Of a stretch of DNA of 64,000 bases, positions 52,834-60,991 are shown piece by piece (positions within the stretch are counted from its first letter, which is position 1; every line of letters starts with the position of its first letter). Source of the stretch: Micromonospora sp. CP22 (GTDB taxonomy: Bacteria > Actinomycetota > Actinomycetes > Mycobacteriales > Micromonosporaceae); assembly GCF_009712475.1 (NCBI RefSeq), contig NZ_VCJO01000019.1, positions 1 through 64,000 on the forward strand, given 5' to 3'. Below the pieces are notes generated by a model. That model worked only from the letters and a program-made list of their open reading frames with translations, made no database searches and was not told the DNA's origin. A program made the translations under genes and the position numbers.

Positions 52834-53864
52834 TTCGCGGCGCGCAGCAGGGTCCACAGACCGGCGCCGTCGGGGGCGGAGAGCCACTTCTGCCCCACCG
52901 GCCCCTCGTTCGAGTGGTCCTGCGGCACGGGCAGGCTACCGGCGAGCACCGACTGGGTGGGCGACAACCGGCGGATCGCCACCCCGGCGACGTTGTCCGG
53001 GTGGGCGACCGCGAACTCGCGGTAGATCTCCTGGTCGTGCTGACCGTCGTCGCCGACGAGCAGCCAGCGCACGTCGGGGAACTCCTTGGCCAGCCGGGCC
53101 AGGGTGGCCCGCTTGTGCTCCCGGCCGCTGCGGAACCAGCGGTCGTGCGTCGGCCCCCAGTCGGTCAGCAGCAGCGGACCGGCCGGGTAGAGGTGCCGGG
53201 ACAGGAACCGGGTCAACGTCGGGGCGACGTTCCACGCGCCGGTGGACAGGTAGAACACCGGGGCACCGGGGTGGGCGGTGACCAGCCGTTCGTAGAGCAC
53301 CGCCATGCCGGGCACCGCCGCACGGGCGTGTTCGTCGAGGACGAAGGTGTTCCACGCGGCGAGCAGTGGCCGGGGCAGCGCGGTCACCATGACCGTGTCG
53401 TCGATGTCGGAGAGGACCCCGAAGCGCACCTCCGGGTCGAGGATGCGTACCGGCGCCTCGACCGGCTCGACGTCGGGCATGCTCAGCCGCACCGAACCCC
53501 AGCCGGGCGGCAGGCCCGCCTCGACCACCGTGTCGATGAAACCGCTGCGGTCGGCCTGCGCCTCGTGGACCACCCCACCGGTCTCGATGGTCACGGTGAC
53601 GTGCTTGGCCGGCAGGGTGGCGAAGCTGCGCCAGCCCCGGACCTTCTCCAGCCGGCCCCGCTGCCGGGTGTCCGGTCGCCCCAACAGCACCCGGCACATC
53701 ACCCGCACCCAACCGGGCGCCCCGTAGCCGGTGTACGCGATGATGTTGGTCCGCCAACCGGTCCGCCGCAGCCGGCGTTCGACCAGGGCGTGCACGGCGT
53801 CCTCGATCCGCGCGGCCCGGTGCAGATTCGGTACGGCCAGCTGGCCGGCGGGAGTGGGTGACAC
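52824..53864 (-). CDS. App1-type phosphatase domain protein
   Basis: A 346-aa protein with the DUF2183/App1 domain, named after the yeast phosphatidate phosphatase App1. The HAD-like motif LSDIDDTVMVT lies near residue 150, STGAWN near 210, a lysine in EHKRATL near 252 and VGDDGQHDQEIY near 275. Bacterial members presumably dephosphorylate a phospholipid or related substrate; the actual substrate is unknown. GTG at 53864 is chosen because it avoids overlap with the divergent gene; GTG at 53900 is an alternative. Confidence 0.85.
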   Translation of the reverse strand: MSPTPAGQLAVPNLHRAARIEDAVHALVERRLRRTGWRTNIIAYTGYGAPGWVRVMCRVLLGRPDTRQRGRLEKVRGWRSFATLPAKHVTVTIETGGVVHEAQADRSGFIDTVVEAGLPPGWGSVRLSMPDVEPVEAPVRILDPEVRFGVLSDIDDTVMVTALPRPLLAAWNTFVLDEHARAAVPGMAVLYERLVTAHPGAPVFYLSTGAWNVAPTLTRFLSRHLYPAGPLLLTDWGPTHDRWFRSGREHKRATLARLAKEFPDVRWLLVGDDGQHDQEIYREFAVAHPDNVAGVAIRRLSPTQSVLAGSLPVPQDHSNEGPVGQKWLSAPDGAGLWTLLRAANLV

Positions 53865-53938
53865 GATGCAACCCTGCCACAGAGCTGCCACCTCGACCAC
53901 GCGAGCTGAGCCGAACCACCACGCCCGACGTCACCGCC

Positions 53939-55603
53939 GTGACAGACTCCGGTCGGAACGGCGACGGGGGCGAGGTCGTGCCACGAGCGGCAGCGGGACC
54001 AGGGCGGCGGCGCGAGCGGTGGCGGCCACGGCTCGACCGGCCGGCGCTGGTCGCCCTGCTGTTCGGGATCGCCGGGGTCGGTTACCGGCTGGTGCTGGTG
54101 CTGACCACCGTGCCCGTCTCCAACAGCGACGAGGCGACCTTCGGGTTGGCCGCACTGCACATCGCCGACGGGCGCGAGCAGCCGATCTTCCTCTACGGCC
54201 AGCGGTACATGGGCACCCTGGAGTCGTACCTGGCCGCGCCGCTGCTCGCGGTGACCGGGCCGAGCTGGACGGCGCTGCGGTTGCCGGTGCTCGGGCTCTA
54301 CGCGCTGTTCCTCTGGCTGATCCACCGGTTGACCCGGCGGATCGGCTCGCCGTGGTTCGCCACCCTGATCGTCGGACTGCTCGCACTCGGCTCCGAACGG
54401 GTCGTCCGGGACCAGGTGACCACCGTCGGCGGGCGGCCGGAGGTCAAGGTGGCGGTGCTGGCGATGCTGCTGCTCGTGGTGGCGCTGGCCCGGCACACGG
54501 TGGGTCGGCGAGGGCTGGCCGTGGGCGGTTTCGGGCTGCTCGCCGGGGTGGCGCTCTGGTCGGACTGGCTGATCGTGCCCTACCTGACGATGGCCGGGCT
54601 GGCGCTGCTGTGGACCCTGCGCCGGGAACTGCTCGGCCGGGCGGGTCTGCTGCTGCTCGTCGGCTTCGTCATCGGGCTCGCCCCGATGATCCGGGACAAC
54701 CTGGTGGCCCCGCCGGGGCAGGACTCCCTGTCGGTGCTGCGGGGCATCAGCGGCGAGGACGGGCCGGTCCCGTCCTGGCCGCAGCGGCTCGGTGGCGGGT
54801 TGTTGGACGGCGTACCGCTGGCCGCCGGGCTCTGCCCGGTCACCGGCTGCGCCCGCTGGCAGGCGTGGTTCGGCCTGCTCTATCCGGTGCTGCTGGTGGT
54901 GGCGGCGACGCTCGCCGGGTTCGCGTACCGGCGGGCGCGCGGGCGGCCCGAGCGGGTCGGGCCGGTCGTGCACCTCGCCCTGCTCGGCGGCGCGGCGCTG
55001 ACCCTGCTGGCGTACGTGCGCAGCCCGCTGGCCGCGACGGACCCGCTGGGCAACGCCCGCTACCTGTCGGTGCTGCAACTGTCGCTGCCGGCGGTGCTGT
55101 GGCCGCTCTGGGTGGCGGCGGTGGCCGCCCGGAGGGGCACGGTCGGCGTGGCGGGCCGGGTGGCCGGTGCCGCGTCCACCGCCGTGCTCGGTGCGCTGGC
55201 GGCCAGCGCGCTGGTGGTGACGGTGCTCTTCGCCACCTCCGGCACCACCGCCGGACGCGCCGAGGAACGACACGCCCGGCAGCTGGCCGACACGGTACGC
55301 GCGGCCGGGCTGCACGAGGTGTACGCGGAATACTGGACGTGTAACCGACTGGTGTTCAACACCGCCGAACAGGTGGTCTGCGGGGTGCTCGACGACGATC
55401 TGCGCCCCGGCCAGAACCGCTATCCGGCGTACTGGTGGCGGTTGGAGCGGGCCCAGCGGCCCGGGTACGTGCTGGCGGCCGACGCTCCGGCGGACCGGCG
55501 GCTGCGGGAGTTGCTCGGCGACCGGTCCGGTGCCGCGCTGCTCACCGAGATCGGCGGATTCCGGGTGTACCACCCGCCGGAGCCGCTGCGACCGTGGCGT
55601 TAG
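53939..55603 (+). CDS. GT-C-fold-like polytopic membrane protein (554 aa)
   Basis: Integral membrane protein with about 9-11 hydrophobic helices. The first extracytoplasmic loop has SNSDEATFGL near residue 65, which resembles the acidic loop motif of GT-C glycosyltransferases. A soluble C-terminal segment of about 110 residues holds two cysteines (WTCNRL, VVCGVL) and ends in FRVYHPPEPL. Transfer of sugar or mannose from a polyprenyl donor is plausible but unproved. The start is probably GTG at 53939; an in-frame ATG at 53858 would overlap the divergent gene. Confidence 0.75.
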   Translation: MTDSGRNGDGGEVVPRAAAGPGRRRERWRPRLDRPALVALLFGIAGVGYRLVLVLTTVPVSNSDEATFGLAALHIADGREQPIFLYGQRYMGTLESYLAAPLLAVTGPSWTALRLPVLGLYALFLWLIHRLTRRIGSPWFATLIVGLLALGSERVVRDQVTTVGGRPEVKVAVLAMLLLVVALARHTVGRRGLAVGGFGLLAGVALWSDWLIVPYLTMAGLALLWTLRRELLGRAGLLLLVGFVIGLAPMIRDNLVAPPGQDSLSVLRGISGEDGPVPSWPQRLGGGLLDGVPLAAGLCPVTGCARWQAWFGLLYPVLLVVAATLAGFAYRRARGRPERVGPVVHLALLGGAALTLLAYVRSPLAATDPLGNARYLSVLQLSLPAVLWPLWVAAVAARRGTVGVAGRVAGAASTAVLGALAASALVVTVLFATSGTTAGRAEERHARQLADTVRAAGLHEVYAEYWTCNRLVFNTAEQVVCGVLDDDLRPGQNRYPAYWWRLERAQRPGYVLAADAPADRRLRELLGDRSGAALLTEIGGFRVYHPPEPLRPWR

Positions 55604-55611
55604 AGTCACCC

Positions 55612-56406
55612 ATGCTCATCCTGCTGCCGCCCTCGGAGGGCAAGGCCGAAGCCGGCTCGGGCCGTCGACTGGATCTGGACCGACTCTCCCTGCCGGGCCT
55701 GAACCCGGTGCGGGAGGAGGTGCTGTCCGCCCTGCTCGCGCTCAGCGCCGGGCCGCCGGAGGCGGCGCTGGCCGCGCTCGGTCTCGGCCCCGGACAGGTC
55801 GGCGAGGTGCGGCGCAACGCCCGGCTGCGGCAGGCCGCCACCGCGCCCGCCGGCCGGATCTACACCGGGGTGCTCTACGAGGCCCTCGACCTGGCCAGCC
55901 TTCCGGCGGCGGCCCAACGGACGGCCGGACGGCAGGTGTTGGTCAGCTCCGGTCTGTGGGGCGCGGTACGGCTGACCGACCGGATCCCGCCGTACCGGTG
56001 TCCGATCGGGGCCCGGCTGCCCGGCATCGGTCCCCTGCCGGCGCTGTGGCGTCGGGAACTCGGCGCCGCGCTGACCGAGGCGGCCGGTCGGGGCCCGGTG
56101 CTGGACCTACGTTCCGGGGCGTACGCCGCCGTCTGGACGCCGCGCGGCGAGTTGGCCGAGCGCACCGTGACGGTGCGGGTGCTGCACGAGCGTGAGGTCG
56201 ACGGGGTGCCGGTGCGCTCGGTGGTCAGCCACTTCAACAAGGCCACGAAGGGGCGGCTGGTCCGGGACCTGCTGCTCTCCGGTGCCCGACCGCGCACCGT
56301 CGACGCGTTGGTGACGACGTTGCGGGACCTGAAGTACACCGTCTGCGTGCAGAACACCGAGCCCGGCCGACCGCGTCAGGTCGACGTGATCGTTACGGCG
56401 CTGTAA
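55612..56406 (+). CDS. yaaA: YaaA-family peroxide stress protein
   Basis: A 264-aa DUF328/UPF0246 protein. It has the conserved MLILLPPSEGKAE start, YTGVLYEALDL near residue 85, SGLWGAVRLTDRIPPYR near 120 and SVVSHFNKATKGRLVRDLL near 204. E. coli YaaA lowers free iron and protects DNA during peroxide stress. TAGAGT lies 5 bases upstream of the ATG with no ribosome site, so it may be leaderless, with the -10 element overlapping the stop codon of the preceding gene. Confidence 0.92.
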   Translation: MLILLPPSEGKAEAGSGRRLDLDRLSLPGLNPVREEVLSALLALSAGPPEAALAALGLGPGQVGEVRRNARLRQAATAPAGRIYTGVLYEALDLASLPAAAQRTAGRQVLVSSGLWGAVRLTDRIPPYRCPIGARLPGIGPLPALWRRELGAALTEAAGRGPVLDLRSGAYAAVWTPRGELAERTVTVRVLHEREVDGVPVRSVVSHFNKATKGRLVRDLLLSGARPRTVDALVTTLRDLKYTVCVQNTEPGRPRQVDVIVTAL

Positions 56407-56504
56407 GCAGACGCAAGATTTCCTCAAGGCTGGGCCGGATCGGTACCACCGGTCGGTGTCGCGGGTCACCGTAATAGGACCCGACGCGACGAGGAGGCCC
56501 TCCG

Positions 56505-57212
56505 GTGACTGCCGAACCGATCCTGCTCGACCGGTCACGTCCGTCGTCAGCCGGCGCCACGTCGTCGCTGCGGCCCCCGTCGGCACCGCCACCGTTGGAC
56601 TGGACGACCCTGGCCGACGCGTTCGAGACGGCCTGCCTGCTGCGCTGCATGCCGCCCCCGGCGAGTCCCGGGAACCGACAGGCGGGCCAGCAGCCGGTCC
56701 GGCCTACGACGATCGAGTTCAACCGGGAGGAGGCGGCGCGGCGGACCCGACGGCTGCTCGACCGCCTCGACATCCCGGTCCGGCACGAGGTGGTCGTCGG
56801 CGGACTACGCCGTCGGTACGAACTGCACCGGCTGCACGTCGGGCGGGAGCACCGGCCGACGTACGCGGCGATGGTGGAGAACGGCTGGCGGCGCGGCCGA
56901 CGGGAACTGCTCGGCGGACCGGTGCCGGGTGCCTCGACGGCACGGCGACTGTGGCGCACCCGACTGGCCGCCGCCGCCTGGCGGGCCGCGCTGCTGGCCG
57001 GTGGTCGGCATGTCCGGCGGCACATCCTCGGGGTGCGGATCACCGACCGGGAACTCGGCGCGGTGCTGGTGCGCGGGGCCGCCCTGCTCGACGTTCCGGC
57101 GCTGCTGCGCCCCAACGCCGGCTGCTTCCTGGTCAGTGTGGCCTACGGCCCCGACCGGGACCGGATCCTGCGGTATGCGGCGGAGGAGGCGATGCCGTAC
57201 CCGGTGGCCTGA
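56505..57212 (+). CDS. Unrecognised Arg-rich protein (235 aa)
   Basis: I do not recognise the family. The first 40 residues are Ser/Pro-rich and probably disordered. The rest is basic, with an Arg-rich segment near 72-115 (EEAARRTRRLLDRLDIP, GLRRRYELHRLHVGRE), a WRAALLAGGRHVRRH segment near 160 and a C-terminal LLRPNAGCFLVSVAYGPD. No membrane segment or signal is clear. A GTG start with GAGGAGG 7 bases upstream supports expression. It lies between yaaA and a TAXI-type lipoprotein gene, 98 and 82 bp away. Confidence 0.7.
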   Translation: MTAEPILLDRSRPSSAGATSSLRPPSAPPPLDWTTLADAFETACLLRCMPPPASPGNRQAGQQPVRPTTIEFNREEAARRTRRLLDRLDIPVRHEVVVGGLRRRYELHRLHVGREHRPTYAAMVENGWRRGRRELLGGPVPGASTARRLWRTRLAAAAWRAALLAGGRHVRRHILGVRITDRELGAVLVRGAALLDVPALLRPNAGCFLVSVAYGPDRDRILRYAAEEAMPYPVA

Positions 57213-57294
57213 CCGGCGGCCGACCACGGCCGTGCCACGCTCCGCCGTCGCCTGGGGTTGCGCCACAGGGGTCCGGCGGCGCACAGTGCTGCCC

Positions 57295-58257
57295 GTGAGC
57301 CGTACCCGGTTTCCCGCCCGAGCGCGGTGGCGCGGTGCCCGCGTGACGCTGGCGCTGACCCTGCTGCTGGCCCTGCCCGGCCTCGGCGGCTGCCGCGACG
57401 ATCCGGGTGAACCGGTCGTCATCCGCATCGCCACCGGCAGCCCCACCGCCGTCTACCACGCCTTCGGCGTGTCACTGGCGGCCATCCTCAACCGGGAGTT
57501 ACCCGACGTGCGGGCAGAGGTGCTGGTCACCGCGGCCTCCGCGGAGAACGTGCAACTGCTCCACACCGGGCAGGCCGAACTCGGCTTCACCCAGGCCGAC
57601 GTGCTGCGCGCCGACCCGGGCCCGGACCCGCCGGTGGTCGCGGTGGCCCGGGTCTACGACGACCTGTTGCACCTGGTCACCACCGCCGACAGCCCGGTAC
57701 GGACGCTGACCGACCTGCGCGGGCAGCGGGTATCCGTCGGCGCGCCCGGCTCCGGGACGAAGATCACGGTGGACCGGCTGCTCGACGTGGCCGGGCTGGG
57801 CGGCACCGCCGTGCGACAGGAGCAACTCGGGTTGGACGACTCGGTGGCCGCGCTGCGCGAGGGGCGGATCGACGCCTTCTTCTTCTCCGGCGGGCTGCCG
57901 GTACGCGCCGTCGCCCAGTTCGCCCAGGACACTCCCACCCGCATCGTCGACCTCGGCGAGTGGACCGTACGGCTACGCCGGGGCAACCCCGAGGTCTACG
58001 TGCCACGGGACATCCCCCACTCGGTGTACGGCGTCGACCCGGTCACCACCGTGGCCAACCCGAACTACCTGGTGGTGCGGGCCGACCTGCCGGAGTCGCT
58101 GGTACGCGAGGTGACCCGGCTGCTGATGGAACGCCGCTCCGAACTGGCCGCCGCGCACCCGGCGGCCGGTCGGATGAGTCCCCGCTCGGCCATCGCCACC
58201 TCACCGTTGCCGCTGCACCCCGGCGCCGTCGACTACTACCGCGCCAGCAAGCCCTGA
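57295..58257 (+). CDS. TAXI-family TRAP solute-binding lipoprotein (320 aa)
   Basis: A lipoprotein signal with lipobox LGGC near residue 33 follows a basic start. The body is a TAXI-type binding protein: IATGSPTAVYHAFG near residue 45, ENVQLLHTGQAELGF near 82, GQRVSVGAPGSGTKIT near 145 and IDAFFFSGGLP near 193. Such proteins bind dicarboxylates or amino acids for TRAP transporters. No TRAP permease is encoded nearby, so it may instead work as a sensor partner of the adjacent, convergent two-component system. GTG at 57295 is chosen for its signal sequence. Confidence 0.85.
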   Translation: MSRTRFPARARWRGARVTLALTLLLALPGLGGCRDDPGEPVVIRIATGSPTAVYHAFGVSLAAILNRELPDVRAEVLVTAASAENVQLLHTGQAELGFTQADVLRADPGPDPPVVAVARVYDDLLHLVTTADSPVRTLTDLRGQRVSVGAPGSGTKITVDRLLDVAGLGGTAVRQEQLGLDDSVAALREGRIDAFFFSGGLPVRAVAQFAQDTPTRIVDLGEWTVRLRRGNPEVYVPRDIPHSVYGVDPVTTVANPNYLVVRADLPESLVREVTRLLMERRSELAAAHPAAGRMSPRSAIATSPLPLHPGAVDYYRASKP

Positions 58258-58305
58258 CCCCGCCCACGGCCCGGCCACTCGCGTGCCGCCACGACGAACC
58301 GCCGG

Positions 58306-59769
58306 TCAGCCGGTCGCCGACGCGGTCGAGCCGGTGGGCGTTGGCGGTTCCGCCTCGATGGACGTCGCCGGTTCGGTCGTCGGCTCCGGGGCGGCGGGCT
58401 CGGCCGGTCGCGGGAACCACAGCGTGGCGACCAGGCCGCGCGGCGAGTTCGGGTGCATGGCCAGCCGGCCGTCGGAGGCGTCGACCAGCACTGCGGCGAT
58501 GGTCAGGCCCAGCCCGGCGCCGTCGACGTTCTGCACCTCCGGTGCCCGCCAGAACCGTTCGGTGGCGCGGCCGAGCTGACTGCGGGTCATCCCCGGGCCG
58601 GTGTCGCGTACCTCCAGGGTGGTGCCGCCGTCGCGGGCCGCGACGGTCACCGTCACCTCGCCGCCCTCGCCGCTGAACTTCACCGCGTTGTCGATCAGGG
58701 CATCCAGCGCCTGGTCGATGGCGGTCGGCACGGTACGGGCGTACACCGGCCCGGGGTCGGCCGCCAGCCGCAGCGTGACCGACCGGTGGCGGGCCAGCGG
58801 CTCCCAGGCCGCCACCCGGGAGACCGCCGTCGCCGTCGCGTCGACGGTGACCCGCTGGTTCTCCTGGCGTTCCGCGCGGGCCAGGGTGAGCAGGGCGTCG
58901 AGGAGCAGTGCCAGCCGGTCGGTCTCCTCCAACGCCAGCCGGTGCTCGATGCGGCCCTGCTCGTCGACGACGCTCGGCCCCAGCTCCTCCACCCGTAGCC
59001 GCAGCGCGGTCAACGGATTGCGCAGCTGGTGGCTGGCATGGGCGACGAACGCACGTTGCCGGTCCATCACGTCGGAGACGACGTCCGCCATGTGGTTGAA
59101 GCTCGTCGCCAGCCGACGCAGTTCCGGCGGCCCCTGCCGGTGCTGCACGCGGGCACCGCGATCACCCTCGGCGATCTCGTGGGTCACCGCGTCCAGCTCG
59201 GTGACCGGCCGCAGCACCCAGCCGGCCAGCCCGAACGCGGTGAGCACGCAGGCCACCACGGCGAGCAGGCCGAGCGCGGCGACCAGGGTCCACCAGGTGG
59301 CGACGGTACGCCGGACCGCGTCGGTCGGGGTGGCGGTGACCACCGCGCCGAGGACCTCGCCGCCGTCGTTGATCGGCACGGCCACCACGATCGGCCGGTT
59401 CACCCACGGCCAGACCGACTCGGGTCCGCTGGTCTGCTGGCCGGAGAGCGCCACGTCCAACGCCTCCCGGGTGCCCGGTGCCGCCCGCCAGCTCGCCGAG
59501 ACCACCACCTCCCGCCGGTCCCGGTCCACCACCGCCGCGCCGATGCCGTACAACTCGTCGTAACTGCCCAGCTCGTGGTCGAGTGGGCCGGGCGTGCCGT
59601 CACGCAACGCCGGCCCGGCCAGGGAGGCGAAGCGGGTGGCGTCGGCGAGCCGGTCGGCGCGTACCCGGTCGGTCTCCCGGGTGGTCAGGGTGACCGCCAG
59701 CGGCGTACCCAGCGCCACCACCACCAGCACCATCAGCAGCAGATAGCTGATCACCAGCCGCCGTCGCAC
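58306..59769 (-). CDS. Membrane sensor histidine kinase (487 aa)
   Basis: The topology is one transmembrane helix near residue 8-30, an extracytoplasmic sensor of about 120 residues, a second helix near 155-180, HAMP, HisKA and HATPase. The phospho-acceptor histidine lies in HASHQLRNPLTALRL near residue 255. The ATP-binding N box (LIDNAVKFSGEGG), the G1 box DTGPGM and the G2 box GAGLGLTIAAVL are present. The C-terminal tail is Pro/Thr/Glu-rich. GTG at 59769 has GGAG upstream and sits 10 bp after the stop of the response regulator gene; they form an operon. Confidence 0.93.
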   Translation of the reverse strand: MRRRLVISYLLLMVLVVVALGTPLAVTLTTRETDRVRADRLADATRFASLAGPALRDGTPGPLDHELGSYDELYGIGAAVVDRDRREVVVSASWRAAPGTREALDVALSGQQTSGPESVWPWVNRPIVVAVPINDGGEVLGAVVTATPTDAVRRTVATWWTLVAALGLLAVVACVLTAFGLAGWVLRPVTELDAVTHEIAEGDRGARVQHRQGPPELRRLATSFNHMADVVSDVMDRQRAFVAHASHQLRNPLTALRLRVEELGPSVVDEQGRIEHRLALEETDRLALLLDALLTLARAERQENQRVTVDATATAVSRVAAWEPLARHRSVTLRLAADPGPVYARTVPTAIDQALDALIDNAVKFSGEGGEVTVTVAARDGGTTLEVRDTGPGMTRSQLGRATERFWRAPEVQNVDGAGLGLTIAAVLVDASDGRLAMHPNSPRGLVATLWFPRPAEPAAPEPTTEPATSIEAEPPTPTGSTASATG

Positions 59770-59779
59770 CCCGGGCTCC

Positions 59780-60436
59780 TCACTCGCCCCGGAGCCGGTA
59801 GCCGACGCCTCGGACGGTCTCCACCAGGCGCGGGTCACCGAGCTTGCCGCGCAGCGAACCGACGTGCACCTCGACGGTGTGGCGATCGGTGAAGGTGGTG
59901 CCCCAGGCGTCGAGCAGGATCCGGTCGCGGGGCACCGCGACGCCGGGTTGCCGGGCCAGGGAGAGCAGGACGTCGAACTCCTTGCGGGTCAGCGACACGG
60001 ACCGACCGGCCACGGTGACGGTACGGGCCGCCACGTCGATGTACACCGGGCCGACTTCGATCAGGTTGCGCTCCGGCGCGGCCTGCGAGGCTCGGCGCAG
60101 CACCGCCTCGATGCGGGCCTGGAGTTCCACCATCGAGAAGGGCTTGACCACGTAGTCGTCCGCGCCGAGTCGCAGGCCGAGCACCCGGTCACGTTCCTCG
60201 CCACGGGCGGTCACCGCGATGATGCCGAGTTGGCTGCTGCGCCGCCGCAGCTGTCGGCACAGGTCGGTGCCGTCCCCGTCGGGCAGGGTGAGGTCGAGCA
60301 GCACCAGGTCACAGGGGGCGGCGGAGAGCGCGGCGGCGACGGTGGCCGCGTGTTCCACCTGGTAACCGCGTCGGGTCAGAGCCGACGACAGGGCGGCAGC
60401 CACCCGTCGGTCGTCCTCGACCAGCAGGATGCGCAA
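59780..60436 (-). CDS. OmpR-family response regulator (218 aa)
   Basis: Receiver domain with acidic residues in VEDDRR near residue 7-10, the phospho-acceptor aspartate in VLLDLTLPDGDG near 51, Thr in AVTARGEE and Lys in DYVVKPFS. The C-terminal winged helix carries VSLTRKEFDVLLSLA and TVEVHVGSLRGKLGD. It pairs with the downstream histidine kinase. The target genes are unknown; the nearby lipoprotein gene is a possible one. Confidence 0.95.
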   Translation of the reverse strand: MRILLVEDDRRVAAALSSALTRRGYQVEHAATVAAALSAAPCDLVLLDLTLPDGDGTDLCRQLRRRSSQLGIIAVTARGEERDRVLGLRLGADDYVVKPFSMVELQARIEAVLRRASQAAPERNLIEVGPVYIDVAARTVTVAGRSVSLTRKEFDVLLSLARQPGVAVPRDRILLDAWGTTFTDRHTVEVHVGSLRGKLGDPRLVETVRGVGYRLRGE

Positions 60437-60516
60437 CCCGGCCTCCCCCGTTCGGTCTGCAAACCCGCACCAGTGCGTTGCCCCGATGGTGGCAGACGAG
60501 CGGCCGGGTGGACAGG

Positions 60517-60531
60517 CCCGGGGGCCCCGGG
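60517..60531 (-). terminator. Short GC hairpin after the acidic protein gene
   Basis: CCCGGG arms separated by 3 bases lie 14 bp beyond the stop of the minus-strand gene ending at 60545 and before the response regulator start. The hairpin is short and lacks a U-tract, so it may be a weak terminator. Confidence 0.35.
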
Positions 60532-60544
60532 TCGACTCGGGTTC

Positions 60545-60856
60545 TCAGAGCCCGAAGGTCTCCTCCGAGGTGCCGTCGCGTACCCCGTCGACGAATCCCT
60601 TGAATCCAGGGTCGTCGTGGCTGGCCGGCACGGTGGCGACGACTTCGCCGGTGGCCTCGGTGACCGCGTCGATCAACGGCTCGAAGTCGATCTCGGCGTC
60701 GGCGAGGGTGTCGTCGTCGGCCTCCGCCAGGTTGATCACGTGCTGCACGTCCTCGGACGGTGTGTCAGGGTCGGCGGCCCATTCGGCACCGGCGCGATAG
60801 CACTCGTCGTAGAGCGCGCGCTGGCTGTCGGTCCAGTCCTCGTGATAGCTCTCCAT
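60545..60856 (-). CDS. Small acidic protein of unknown function (103 aa)
   Basis: A cytoplasmic acidic protein rich in Asp and Glu. Recognisable segments are DWTDSQRALYDECYRAGAEW near the N-terminus and KGFVDGVRDGTSEETFGL at the C-terminus. The two halves could be related short helical units, each with a YRAGAEWA- or FVDGVRDG-like helix. No enzyme or DNA-binding motif is recognised. ATG at 60856 has GAGGGG at 5-8 bases; ATGs at 60862 and 60883 are alternatives. Confidence 0.75.
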   Translation of the reverse strand: MESYHEDWTDSQRALYDECYRAGAEWAADPDTPSEDVQHVINLAEADDDTLADAEIDFEPLIDAVTEATGEVVATVPASHDDPGFKGFVDGVRDGTSEETFGL

Positions 60857-60946
60857 GCCCATCCCCTCGCCGGCGGCCTGCATTTCCGAGCATGCCCGCC
60901 CGGGCGGCGGACCGGGCCGGTACGGGGCAAAACCGGTGCGACGGCA

Positions 60947-60978
60947 CGCGCCCGGGACGACAGGTCGTCCCGGGCGCG
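60947..60978 (-). terminator. Perfect 15-bp-stem hairpin terminator
   Basis: The arms 60947-60961 and 60964-60978 are exact inverted repeats with 2 bases between them. It lies 14 bp after the stop of the minus-strand TagB/TagF-like gene at 60992 and before the acidic protein gene, so it most likely ends that transcript. Confidence 0.75.
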
Positions 60979-60991
60979 CGTCACGGCGGCG

